A DNA stretch of 64,000 nucleotides from Nicotiana tabacum (lineage: Eukaryota; Streptophyta; Magnoliopsida; Solanales; Solanaceae): positions 116,620,698 through 116,684,697 of the forward strand of contig NC_134096.1 of the NCBI RefSeq assembly GCF_000715075.1. The letters run 5' to 3'. The translations under genes were made by a program, and so were the position numbers. Below are positions 48,428-60,900 of the stretch, piece by piece. The notes below the pieces were generated by a model. The model searched no databases, was not told where the DNA came from, and was given only the letters and a program-made list of their open reading frames with translations. Numbering within the stretch: the first letter of the stretch is position 1; each line of letters starts with the position of its first letter.

Positions 48428-48820
48428 TTGGTCTATAAATATACCTTGAATCCCAGGATCTTTACTTACTAAATTTTCTGATTATCTTCTTCTTCTTCTT
48501 CTTCTTCTTCTTCTTCACAATATTTTTCAGTGTGTTTTGTGACTATTTAGTGGTTCAAAGTTCACCGGAGTTTTTGGTACCAATACACTGGTGAGTTAAA
48601 TCGTTCTATCTTGGGAGGATAATATTCCAACACCTCGGGTACTTGAGGGGAATAATTTTCTTAAAGACACACCGTGCATTCAGTGGGCTCGATTTATTCC
48701 AATATTGTTTTTCCAGAATTTATTTCGTGCAACTGTTTCTACTAACTTTCTGTTTCTGTTTCTATTTCAGAAAGTTTAATGGTTTTTATTATTTATTACA
48801 GTAATACAAAGTGAATAACA
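48428..48820 (+). repeat. 5' LTR of the plus-strand copia (partial)
   Basis: It aligns with about 54068-54453, with the same CACCGGAGTTTTTGGTACCA and CACCTCGGGTACTTGAGGGG. A TTC microsatellite at about 48486-48516 is longer than the one in the 3' copy (about 54134-54148). The upstream portion is absent. Confidence 0.8.
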
Positions 48821-49117
48821 ATCTTAAGGAAATTAGTTTTATTATATTCTGCATTCTGCTTGTGGAGATTGAAACCTGTGTGGTTTTCTACTCCTTCTGA
48901 ATTTTACTATTATGACTTGAACATATAAAAACTTCATCAGCGTATTGAAATTCATAAACGATTTGAAGAACATAAAAATTTCATCGTTTTCTGTGAAACA
49001 AATATAAAAGACTTTGGTTTTTTATTTATTAAACGTACTAGTTATTGTTAATTACAGTATTGTTTATCATTCTATTTTCTGCCATTAATTGAACTCTTCT
49101 ATTATTGACTGTGAGAA

Positions 49118-52100
49118 ATGGCAATTGATAACGAAAATCCTTCTACGACTGTTGCAGCAACGACAATAGCCTCGTAACCGCTTACCACACTTGGTATACA
49201 GAAATTCACTAGTGAAGAACCTCCAGTGCCTGCTGCGGACATGCCGGACAACGAGAAATTCATGATTGTTGAGGCGTGGAAAGAGGCAGATTTTCTTTGC
49301 AAAGGCTATATCTTAAGCGCTTTAGAGGATGACTTGTACAATGTGTACAGTGCGATGAATACTTCGAAAGAATTATGGAACGCACTTGAGAAGAAGTACA
49401 AGACTAAAGATGCATGCTTGAAGAGGTTCGTGGCTGCCAAGTTTCTAGACTATAAAATGACAGACAACAAAACTGTTGGAACCCAAGTTCATGAGCTTCA
49501 ACTTATTTTTCATGACCTTATTGCTGAAGGTATGGTCGTGAATGAAGCATTTCAAGTAGCTGCAATGATTGAAAAATTGCCTCCTTCGTGGAGAGATTTC
49601 AAAAACTATCTTAAGCACAAACGCAAAAAAAATGAAGTTGGAAAATCTTGTGATTCGTCTCAAGATTGAGGAAGACAACAAAACAACCGAGAAGAAGTCT
49701 CGTGGAAATTCAACGATCATGAGAGCTAATATCGTTGAGGAGACTGGTCCAAAAAGTAAGAAGAGAAAGAGGTCTTCTGGACAAACTAAGGAGCATAACA
49801 AAAAAAAATTCAAGGGTAGCTGCTATAATTATGGAAAAGTTGGTCACAAATCCCCTGATTGTCGTCTCCCAAAAAAGGATAAGAAGAAGGCACAGGCCAA
49901 CATAGTAGAGAAGAATGATGACATTGATGATTTGCGTGCAATGCTTTCGGAATGCAACCTAGTTGGAAATCTGAAGGAGTGGTGGATTGACTCTGGAGCC
50001 ACTCGATATATTTGTGCTGTCAAAGAAGCATTTGCGACTTACTCTACTGTTGGTCCCGAAGAAGAGCTTTCCATGGGAAATACTGCAATAACCAAGATTG
50101 AAGGTTATGGGAAGATATTCCTGAAGATAACTTCCGGCAAGGTGTTAACGCTCAACAACATTCTTCATGTTCCTACTATTAGGAAGAATTTAGTTTCTAC
50201 TTATTTACTTGTTAAGAATGGATTCAAATGTGTATTTGTTTCTGATAAAGTTGTTGTAAGCAAGAATTAAATGTATGTTGGAAAGGGCTACCTCACAGAG
50301 GGCCTCTTCAAACTAAATGTAATGGTTGATGACAGTATGAATAAAATTTTAGCTTCTCCTTATTTATTGGAGTCAAATGATTTATGGCATATTAGTTTAG
50401 GACATGTCAATTACAAAACCTTGCGAAAGTTAGTTAATTTAGAAGTATTGCCTAAATTCGAGTGTAATAAATATAAATGTCAAATATGTGTTGAATCTAA
50501 GTTTGTAAAACATCCTTATAAGTCTATTGAAAGGAATTCAAATCATTTAGACTTAATTCATACTGACATTTGTGATATGAAGTCGACACTATCTCGAGGT
50601 GGGAAAAAGTATTTTATTACTTTTATTGACGATTGCACTCGATATTGTTATGTTTATTTGCTTAGTAGTAAGGATGAAGCAATTGAAGCATTTAAGCAAT
50701 ACACAAATAAAGTGGAGAATCAATTGAATAAAAAGATCAAAATGATTAGAAGTGATACGGGTGGAGAATATGAATCTCCGTTTGCAGAAATATGTTCAGA
50801 ATATGGAATTATTCATCAAACTACTCACCTCAATCCAATGGAATTGCGGAAAGAAAAAATCAGACATTAAAGGAAATGATGACTTCTTTATTAATAAGTT
50901 CCAGATTACCGCAGAGTTTGTGGGGGGGAAGCTATCCTTACAGCTAACCGAATACTCAACAGAGTACCCCACAGCAAAACGCAATCTATTCCATATGAAA
51001 AATGGAAAGGAAGAAAACTCAACTTGAAATATTTCAAAGTGTGGGGGTGTCTAGCAAATGTACAAGTTCCTTTACCTAAAAGGGTTAAAATCGGACCAAA
51101 AACTGTAGATTGCATTTTCATTGGATATGCTACAAATAGTAAAGCATGTCGGTTTTTGGCTCATAAATCCGATAATTCCGAAATTCATGTTAATATGGTA
51201 ATGGAATCAGATAATGCTGAATTCTTTGAAAATATCTATCCATATAAAACTGAATGCGAGTCGTTAAGTGAAAGACCTAAACGACTTCGGGAAGAACCAA
51301 AGGAAAATACTCCAAGTGTAGAAGATCCAAGGCGTAGCAAACGTCAAAGAACATCTATTTACTTTGGACCAGATTTTGTGACATTCTTGTTGAAAATGAG
51401 CCTCAAACTTTTAAAGCAGCTATGTCATCTTCTGATTCAGCGTTTTGAAAAGAGGCAGTCAATAGTGAGATTCAATTAATTTTGGATAACCATACATGAG
51501 AATTGGTTGATTTTCCTCCGGGAAATAAGCCTTTAGGTTCGCAATGGATCTTTAAACGGAAAATGAAAGCTGATGGCACTATTGACAAATATAAGGCAAG
51601 ACTTGTTGTCAAAGGTTATAGACAAAAGGAAGGTCTTGATCACTTTGACACTTACTCGCCAGTAACGAGGATAACATCTATTAGGGTGTTAGTGGCACTA
51701 GCGACCGTGTATGGTCTTGAAATCCATCAAATGGATGTTAAAACAGCTTTCTTAAATAGAGAATTAGAGGAAGAGATTTACAAGGAACAACCTGAGGGTT
51801 TTGTGGTTCCTGGTAAAGAAAAGAAAGTGTGTAAACTTGTTAAGTCACTTTATGGACTTAAACAAGCACCCAAACAATGGCATGCCAAATTTGACCAAAC
51901 AATGTTGACAAGTGGGTTTAAAATCAACGAGTATGACAAATGTGTTTACATTAAAAATACTCCAAGTTATGAAGTCATTGTTTGTTTAAATGTTGATGAC
52001 ATATTGATAATGAGCAAAAATATGACAGATATAAATGTTACTAAGCCCATGTTGGCTAGCAAATTCGACATGAAAGACTTAGGAGTTGCTGATGTGATCT

Positions 52101-52903
52101 TAGGAATCAAAATTCACAAGACTCCATAAGGTCTAGCATTATCACAGTCTCACTACATTGAAAAGGTACTTGACAAGTTCAAATATTTGGATTTCAAAAT
52201 TGTCAAGACTCCAATTGACGTGAGTTATGCACTTCAAAAGAATAAAGGTGAAAGTGACTCACAACTGGACTATGCAAGAGTATTGAGAAGTTTTATGTAT
52301 ATCATGAATTATACGCGACCAGATATAGCATGTGCTATTAGCAATCTGAGTCGATTTACAAGTAATCCCAATCTAATACATTGGATGGCAATGAAACGAG
52401 TTTTGGGGTATCTGAAACATACCCAAAATTACGCTTTGCATTACAACAAATATCCCTCCGTGATCGAGGGATATAGTGATGCAAATTGGATCACCGGATC
52501 ATTTGAAGTTAAATCCACAAGTGGATATGTTTTCACAATTGGGAGTGGAGCAGTGTCTTGGAAATCATCCAAACAAATGTGCATCGCCCATTCTACAATG
52601 GAATCTGAACTCATAGCTTTAGATAAGGCCGGTGAAGAAGCTGAATGGCTCCGAAATTTCTTGAAAGATATTCCATTTTGGCCCAAACCTTTGGCACCAA
52701 TATGTATACATTGTGATAATCAAGCGAAAATAGGTAGGGCAGGGAGCGTTATGTATAACGAAAAATCTCATCATATACGATGGAGGCACAATACCGTTAG
52801 AAAACTACTCTCTAGTGGTGCTATCACGATTAACTACGTAAAGTCGAGAGATAACGTGTCAGGTCCACTTACAAAAGGCCTATCTAGAGAGGCAGGTGAA
52901 TGA
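49118..52903 (+). pseudogene. gag-pol: copia gag-pol, broken
   Basis: Gag opens MAIDNENPSTTVAATTIAS at 49118 and hits TAA at 49175, then continues in frame from 49226. The zinc knuckle reads CYNYGKVGHKSPDC, with its second Cys replaced by Tyr. The protease motif WIDSGAT is at about 49984-50004. In integrase, HTDICD and RSDTGGE carry the two Asp; the Glu segment is frameshifted at about 50845. Reverse transcriptase (51503-52129) has NVDD at 51989-52000 where YVDD is expected. RNase H (52187-52903) is largely intact, with GYSDANW and STMESEL. Loss of the RT motif alone would inactivate it. Confidence 0.85.
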
Positions 52904-53546
52904 TCATCAAAGGGAATGGGGTTAAGGCCTAGGACAAGTCATTATGGCGGTAACTCTACCTAGCAGACTGGAGATCCCAAGAGCTAGGTTCAAAGAGATC
53001 AAACAAAGTTATGAATGGAGGTTCAACATTGTCAAATAACTCAACCCATTCTCGCGATGAAGACAATGTTCAGAAATCGAGGTAAAGCATTAAGGTTTTT
53101 TTATGAGTCAATAAAGCTTAAAGCTTTTTAATGATTTGCTAAGTCTGGCAGGATATGACCAGATAGTGTGTCTATAGGATTACACGTTTAGAAATCACTT
53201 ATGTGAGTGTGAAGTGTAAGCCGCTTCAAGGGAAATGAAAGTAAAGACCCATTCTCTAAGCACTCATGAAACCAGGCGGTGTTCATGGCTGAAACGAACA
53301 CAACCGTGAGAACCATAGATGGTCAAGGGTTAATTGTGTGACTTATGTTGTCTAGGTATACAACAAAGCTTGACAGTTCAAAGATATCAAATCTACCGAT
53401 TGACCGAGTATATCCGATATAAGTTCACTACGGAAAGTTCAAAGGGAAACCTACTTATCCAGATGCAATTAATTCTTGCATGTAAAACACACACGCGTCT
53501 GTGCATTCCTTTATTTTATAGTCATTCCCCATTCATGTGGGGGATT
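52904..53546 (+). other. copia 3' untranslated region and polypurine tract
   Basis: This 640-bp non-coding part lies between RNase H and the 3' LTR and ends in a purine-rich TGTGGGGGAT at 53537-53546, where plus-strand DNA synthesis would be primed. Confidence 0.6.
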
Positions 53547-54453
53547 GTTGGGCTTTTAAGCTTGGTTTAGCTTAATTTTAAGCTTGGTGTAGCTTAAAGA
53601 GGGTGAATGGGAAATGGAGGAAAAATAAAATATTTGAGTTTCCCTCCTTGGCAAAGGGACATTGTCCCATATTGGAGGAAGAAAAGGCTTTTGATGGGTA
53701 TATATACAACTGTTCCTCTTCTAGCTCTTAAAGAGTTAAGAAGAAGGCAAGCATCGCGTCGTCGTCGTCGTTGATGCTCGCTCGGCTCAGCTCGGCTTCG
53801 GCTTCGGATTCGGATTTGGTCAAAGATTGATTGATTAATCTTTTTGGACAAAGTTCCTTTCAATTATTTAATTAATTAATTAAATTAATTAACGAAAATT
53901 CAATCCGAATAACCCGCGATCCGGTCCGGTCCGGTCCGGCCCGTTTTCTTTCCCGAATTATTTTAAATCCGTTTTTCTGTTTTTCCCGCAATATTTCAAC
54001 AGAAACATTCCCACCTGTTCAAATAGTTATGGCTATTTCTGAAAGGTTGCAAACCTTTTCAGAAACAGTGCCAAATGGTCTATAAATATGTCTTGAATCC
54101 CAGAATCTTTACTTACTAAATTTTTTGATTATCTTCTTCTTCTTCTTCAGCACAATATTTTCGAGTGTGTTTTGCGACCATTGAGTGGTTCAAAATTCAC
54201 CGGAGTTTTTGGTACCAATACGCTGATAAATTAAATCATTCTATCCGGAGGATAATATTCCAACACCTCGGGTACTTGAGGGGAATAATTTCCTTAAGGA
54301 CACACTGTGCATTCAATTGGCTCGATTTATTCCAATATTGTTTTTCCTGAATTTATTTCGTGCAACTGGTTCTACTAACTTTTTGTTTTTGTTTCTATTT
54401 CAGAAAGTTTAATGGTTTTTATTGTTTATTAGAGTAATACATAGTGAATAACA
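53547..54453 (+). repeat. 3' LTR of the plus-strand copia
   Basis: The LTR is about 907 bp, from TGTTGGGC to AATAACA. It has a TATA-like GGTATATATAC at about 53698-53708, a run of GTC/TCG repeats at about 53757-53775 (CGTCGTCGTCGTCG), and GGTCCGGTCCGGTCC at about 53922-53936. Its last ten bases are duplicated after the SINE insertion that follows. Confidence 0.72.
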
Positions 54454-54459
54454 ACTATC

Positions 54460-54640
54460 AACAACAACCCAGTATAATCTCACTAGTGGGGTTTGAGGAG
54501 GGTAGTTTATACGCAGACCTTACCCCTACCCTAGGGTAGAGAGGCTGTTTCCGATAGACCCTCGGCTCCCTCCCTCCAAGAACTCCCCACCTTGCTCTTG
54601 GGGTGACTCGAACTCACAACCTCTTGGTTGGAAGTGGGGG
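54460..54640 (-). mobile_element. SolS-like SINE with 16-bp target duplication
   Basis: The 181-bp insertion is flanked by GTGAATAACAACTATC at 54444-54459 and 54641-54656. On the minus strand it starts CCACTTCCAACCAAGAGG and has box B GTTCGAGTC (reverse of 54605-54613). It ends in GTTGTTGTTG-like tail sequence. The body (CAGACCTTACCCCTACCC, GAGAGGCTGTTTCCGATAG) is a form I know from nightshade-family SINEs. It inserted across the end of the copia 3' LTR. Confidence 0.88.
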
Positions 54641-54656
54641 GTGAATAACAACTATC

Positions 54657-54995
54657 TCATAAACCAAATGCAAATACACCCCTCCACCCAAATTTTATAC
54701 ATAAAAGAATAAATCCTCAAGATCAAATACGTACAGTTGACATTTATTGTACAAGTATGGCTATAATCTATTTCACTTATTCATCACAAGCTCGTCTTAA
54801 CCCCTGGTTGCACATTCAGGCAACTAACATTTATGACAACGAAGAATCTTGGTATACAATCCCAGCTTCGGATGATGCTTCTATGATACATAGCTCCAGT
54901 CTTTGGTGATCCTTTTGTCGTCATGGGCGTTTGAAGCATCAGTGTTGTAGCGCCTTATTGCTATCTAACTTGTTTGTGAGACCAATGGTACACTA
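54657..54995. other. 3' flank of DEG15
   Basis: This is probably the 3'UTR and downstream flank of the protease gene on the minus strand. No other feature is recognised. Confidence 0.4.
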
Positions 54996-57900
54996 TCATA
55001 ACTTACTGTGCACGAGCTTATTTGAAAGACGTTCAACCTTGCCAAGTTGAGTTGCGCTCTTCAGCATTGCCTCGCTGTCAGCTATAAACTTTGCAAACTT
55101 AGAACCCTTTGTATCACCATCACTATCTCCTCGAGGAAGCATTGGCAGATGAAGCATAGAGGGACTTTGCTTGGAAGATAAAGGCGGAGTTAATGCCCAC
55201 ACAGAAGAAAGCTGTTCATCTGGTTTGTCAAGATATTCCAATGATAGATTCTGCATGTCTGTCAGGAAGAACAGAACAGAAATATCAGACGTTGGTATCG
55301 TGCCTACCAAGTGTTATTCGGAACTGATTTCTTGAGAGTTGCAAAACTTATTAAGAGCTTGCAGATCAAATGTTACTGCTTTTATTCTTCATACGGGAAA
55401 AGACCACCCATTATCTGAAAATGGAAGTATCAGGAACAGTCGAATAAAGTACCTTCAACAAACTTGAAGATGGGCTCTAAAGCTGCACATGGAATGCTGA
55501 AGTTCAAATGTGGAATGACCGTCCCTCCACCATGTCTAGCATTACTGCATCAAAAATAAAACTACAAGACATGAAGTTTCAACAAGAAAGATATTAATAG
55601 ATGGAAAAACTATAGAAAGACCATGATATGTGAAGATTAACATAAATGAGATGACTAAAAGATCTTCTGTATGAGATCATTCAAATTGGACACCATTATT
55701 TTTCCTGTATGAAAAGCGTATAACCAATATACATTTTTGGTAAGGACAATTAATATACATTCAAACAGGAATATCTTTCTTCAAGGACTTCTCAAAGTAC
55801 TCCAGGACGCAGTGTACCACAATATCATTAGATTGAACTTCAAGAACAAACACATGTAAATATACATAAGCTGAAAAAGAAATATCCTCAATTATAAGCA
55901 TCCCCAGTTGTCATCCAAAAGTTAATTACCTTGTTACAAGGGCAATCATGTGTCCTTCTGAATTAACAACAGCTCCACCACTACCACCAGGGTGTACAGC
56001 AGCCGTTGTTTCAAGCATTGCCGGAAAATGTTCTCCTAAACTTGATTGGTTGAGCAGAGACCGCTTGGCTTCAACTACCTTAGCTATTGCACCCACACAA
56101 GCAGATGGAAGGAAGTCTATATTATAAGAAAAAGTAAGACAAATTACAAATACAACTAAAGAAGTCTAATATAGGTATGAAACATATGAAATAAATATAC
56201 GTAGTATATCATGTTCAAAATGAAAGAACTTAACAAAATTATTCACATGAAAAGCAATTTAACCTCCAGAACAACATGATTTAGTACTATTGGGCGCACA
56301 AAGATAGTCAGTTCCAGAAAATTATGTTCAGCAAAGGTTATGGAACAGACAAGTTATCTGTATCAACGAAAAAAGATGGAACAGACAAGTTAAGATTGCA
56401 TCAATAAACAATAGTAGCACTTGCAACAACCTAGCTACTATTAAAATATCCTTGAGATACAGCCCGACTCGAATAAGTGAGTTACCAGGAATTTCCTATT
56501 CAAAAATCCCATTCTTTAAAGCTGATCATTTGTACTTGCTTTCACAATAGAAAACATCAATTTAATGCTCCAGAAATTTACCTTTTTTCGTGATAACTGA
56601 TAAGTGACTTCAAAACTCTAGATTTGATTCCCCAATTCCACTTTGTTAGCATAGGTATTAGGTATATATCATTCTTATGGATGAAGATCTGAATTAGTGC
56701 CTATGGCTTTTATTAGCCCACGAAAGGAAAACGCTTCTTTTTAATTTCGTCTACCTTTCTCCTTGTTCTGCTAGCCTTGTTTGAGCCCTACAACAACCTC
56801 GCTATTCTTAATCTGACGTGCAATTTTTTTTAACCAGAAGATCAAAACACTGACTTGGACTACAAATCAAATTCAGTATCAGTAAACAATGTCTTCACCT
56901 AAAAGATTACCCAGTTTTGAGCCCTCCCGACCAATCTGGTTATTATTTCTCCATTGGAAGACACCTCAAGTTCCCTTGCGGAGGCGTCGACATCACCTCA
57001 TAACTACTCAATCAGTCATCAAATGATCATCATTTGGTGAAGGAAGAAACATCAAGTATTCCAGCAGTAACAAGGACATGAAAATGATATAATACGACCC
57101 AATCCTGCAATTGATTATAATGACACTTCAACAAATTCTTAACACAAGAGAAGCAAGGTGGAAGAGAGAGAAATTCAAGATAAACAAAGTTTTTGTAGAA
57201 TATTCTAAAATTTCAGATTTACTGTGATGCGTGTGTCAAAATAAAAGTAAAGGCAAAAATATTTTATTTAGACAACAAATCTAAAGCAAGATTTACCACA
57301 TCGTGGTCCAAATAGCCCATGTCCGAGAATGTATGCTTTTGATCCAGGGGACGGGCACATGAAGTCAGCAGTAATGGGACAGAGCTGATCAGGAACTAGC
57401 TCAAGTTGTAGTAATGCAACATCCAGAGGTCCTCTGGAGACATGAACTACCTTTGCATTTGTCCATACCCAGGGATCCATAAAATCCAAGCGAACACGAA
57501 TGATCCTACTGCCTGTCTTTGCCAGGTTAACTCTAAAGCTACCTTGCTCATTGTCAACCAAGAAATGCGGAGTTTTTAGTTCCTTTTGAATCAAATGTTT
57601 ATTCCTACTCTGAATGTCAAATTTCTCAACCCCTGGATGCTCAGATTGATCAGAAGGGATGAGAACTACATCAGATTTGGTGTTATATCCTGAACCGTTT
57701 ACAGATGTTTTTCCAAATCTCCATGGCTCTAGAAGATGAGCATTTGTAAGAAGAAGACCCTGCTTGTTGAGCAAAACTCCAGAAGCCCATGCTCCATCAT
57801 CAACAGTGATAAGGCAGATAGATGTCATTGCCTTCTCAATCAAGGATGGGGGAACAGGATCTATTAGGAGATGCTCTCGAGTATCATTGGAAGGTCCATT

Positions 57901-60900
57901 CCGAATATTATTGGAGGGTGATTCATTTTTAACACTGATTAGGTTTCCATTATCAAAATGGATCTTTCTCCTAGTTTGTAGCTCTTCTTTAAGCAGGCTA
58001 CCACAAGCAGATGTAATAGCTTCCCATGGAATCACCATCTGCCACCCAATGCTTCAATTTCAAATTAAAGCAATTTATGTGAAGATAGATCTCAGCAAGA
58101 ACATAGAGCACATTATGAAATGTTTACCTGAATTTCAGCAGCAGTAGCCCTTTGTCTGAGTGGCCGAGACAGAACACCAATAAGCTCTGCATGTTCCCCT
58201 AACACTGGGCTACCTTCCATTCCTGAAACATAAGGCACCATACGTTATCAGGTACCCAAAGATGGAAAGGATTAATTAACTAAAGTTGCAAGGCAAAAGC
58301 TCAAACCAGGGAGACAACGGATGTCAGCAATCAACAGTGCTTTATTCTGTGGACTAGGTGGATAGCTGTTTGCAATGGACCCAACTGATATGCTGCATAG
58401 CAACAAAAGACCAAATTGAGCTTTAACAAGGAGATGTAACAAGAATCAAAGCGAATACTAATCCTAAGTATGATCACAACTTGGCAGACAAATAATCATC
58501 GAACAACATCTGCATACACCAGATACAGCTTATACAGCTTACTCAAGGAAAAATGAGCTAAAACATCTTTAGCACTAGCAACAAGAATTACACCAGTGCT
58601 TTCAGATTCAGAGAGTCTATTAACACAGCACAAATGTTCAGTCATCATACATTTTGATGCTGACAAGCAAGGATGGAAAGATACAAGAAAGTAGTAATTC
58701 CAACATATGATAGAAACTGTGAGAAAGCACGGGAGAAAATATATTATTGATATTAGATACTCAACACAATACAAGAGGTCCTTTTTTATAGCTATACTCT
58801 ACAAGGACATATTATTCATATTCCAATGTGGGACAAGACTACATTATCTACATATCTGTAAACTAACACCCCCCTCAAGCCGGTGCATACAAATCATATG
58901 TACCGAACTTGTTACATATATAACCAATACGAGGACCAGTGAGGGACTTGGTGAAAATATCTGCAAGCTGATCATTCGACCTCACAAACTTTGTAGCAAT
59001 CTCTCCTGAAAGTATCTTTTCTCTGACGAAGTGACAATCAATCTCAATGTGTTTAGTTCTCTCATGGAACACCGGATTTGATGCAATAGGAAAGGTAGCT
59101 TGATTATCGCACACAAGTTCCATCCAACTGATTTCACCAAATTTCAACTCCTTGAGCAATTGGTTGGTCCAGACTAGCTCACATGTTGCCATAGCCATTG
59201 CTCGATATTCTGCTTCTGCACTAGACCGAGCAACTACATTTTGTTTCTTGCTCTTCCAAGACACCAAATTTTCCCCTACTAAAACACAATATCCAGACGT
59301 AGAACGTCTATCAGAAGGTGATCCTGCCCAATCAGCATATGAGTATCCAACGATCTACTCATGACCTCGATCCTCAAACAGTAACCCTTTGCCTGGAGCC
59401 GATTTTATATACCGAATAATGCGGACAACTGCATCCCAATGACTATCACAGGGAGAATTCATAAACTGACTTACAACACTCACAGGATAAGAAATGTCGG
59501 GTCTAGTCACTGTGAGATAATTTAATTTACCAACCAGCCGCCTATAGCTTGCAGGATCGCTAAGCGGCTCCCCCTGTCCTGGCAGAAGTTTAGAATTCAG
59601 ATCCATCGGAGTGTCAACAGGTCTGCAACCTATCATCCATGTCTCCTCAAGAATGTCTAAAGCATATTTTCTTTGAGAAATAACAATACCTGCGCTAGAC
59701 TGAGCAACCTCAATACCTAGAAAGTACTTCAATCTACCTAGATCCTTAGTTTGTAAGTGCTGGAAGAGATGCTGCTTCAGATTGGTAATACTATCCTGAT
59801 CATTGCCAGTAATAACAATATCATCAACATAGACTACCAGATAAATACAGAGACTTGAAGCAGAGTGCCGATAAAACACAGAGTGATCAGCTTCACTACG
59901 ATTCATGCCAAACTCCTGGATAACCATGCTGAACTTACCAAACCAGGCTCGAGTAGACTGCTTTAGACCATAAAGTGACTGACGCAAGCGACATACAAGG
60001 TCACGAGACCCCCCCGAATAACAAAACTAGGTGGTTGCTCCATATAAACCTCATCCTCAAGATCACTGTGAAGAAAGGCATTCTTAATGTCCAGCTGATA
60101 GAGAGGCCAATGACGAATCGTGGCCATGGATAGAAAAAGGCGGATTGATGCTACTTTAGCCACGGGAGAGAAGGTATAACTGTAATCGAGCCCAAATATC
60201 TGAGTATATCCTTTGGCAACAATACGGGCCTTAAGTCAATCAACTTGGCCATCGGGATCTACTTTGACTGCATAAACTCAACGACAACAAACAGTAGATT
60301 TACCTTAAGGAAGAGGAACAAGCTCCCAAGTACCACTTGTATGTAAAGCAGACATCTCGCCACTTATAGCCTGTCACCATCTTGGATGAGACAACGCTTC
60401 ACCTGTAGACTTAGGGATGGAAACCGAGGACAAAGAAGATATAAAAGCATAATGGGGAGATGACAGACAATGATAACTTAAACCGACATAATGGGGATTA
60501 GGATTAAGTATGGTCTGTATACTTTTCCGAAGTGCAATCGGTGTACAAGGAAGAGACAAGTCCGCAGTAGGAGCAGGGTCAGGTGCAGGACGAGAACCAA
60601 TTGGGCCTGATGTAGGGCGCGGACAACAATGATAAGTCAAGAGTGATGTTCCTGTGACTGGGGATGTAGGAGGAACAACACTAGACTCCTCAACGGTTGG
60701 TATGGGTGAAACTTCTATGGTCGAAGGTAGAGGAGGAGCTATAGCAAACTCCTCAAAGGTCGGTATAGGTAATACCTCAAATATATCATGGTGGTCAGCA
60801 GAGGTAAAGAAAGGTTTAGACTCAAAAATGTGACGTCAGCTGACATAAGGTACCTACGAAGATCAGGGGAATAACAACGATATCCCTTCTGAACACGAGA

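Larger units (their letters stand above)
48428..54453 (+). mobile_element. Ty1/copia retrotransposon, 5' LTR truncated
   Basis: LTR sequence at 48428-48820 matches the downstream half of the 3' LTR (53547-54453), from a TCTATAAATAT box through GTGAATAACA. Between them lie gag, protease, integrase, reverse transcriptase and RNase H in copia order. A polypurine tract (TGTGGGGGAT) precedes the 3' LTR, which starts TGTTGGGC. No initiator-tRNA primer site is visible after 48820, so the true inner LTR boundary is uncertain. Several stops and frameshifts make it inactive. Confidence 0.82.

Noticed and set aside
53594..53863. 89-codon minus-strand frame
   Set aside because: It lies wholly inside the copia 3' LTR and reads through GTC/TCG repeats; no protein features.
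57764..58147. 127-codon plus-strand frame
   Set aside because: It is the antisense shadow of DEG15 exons 57297-58038 and 58128-58222.
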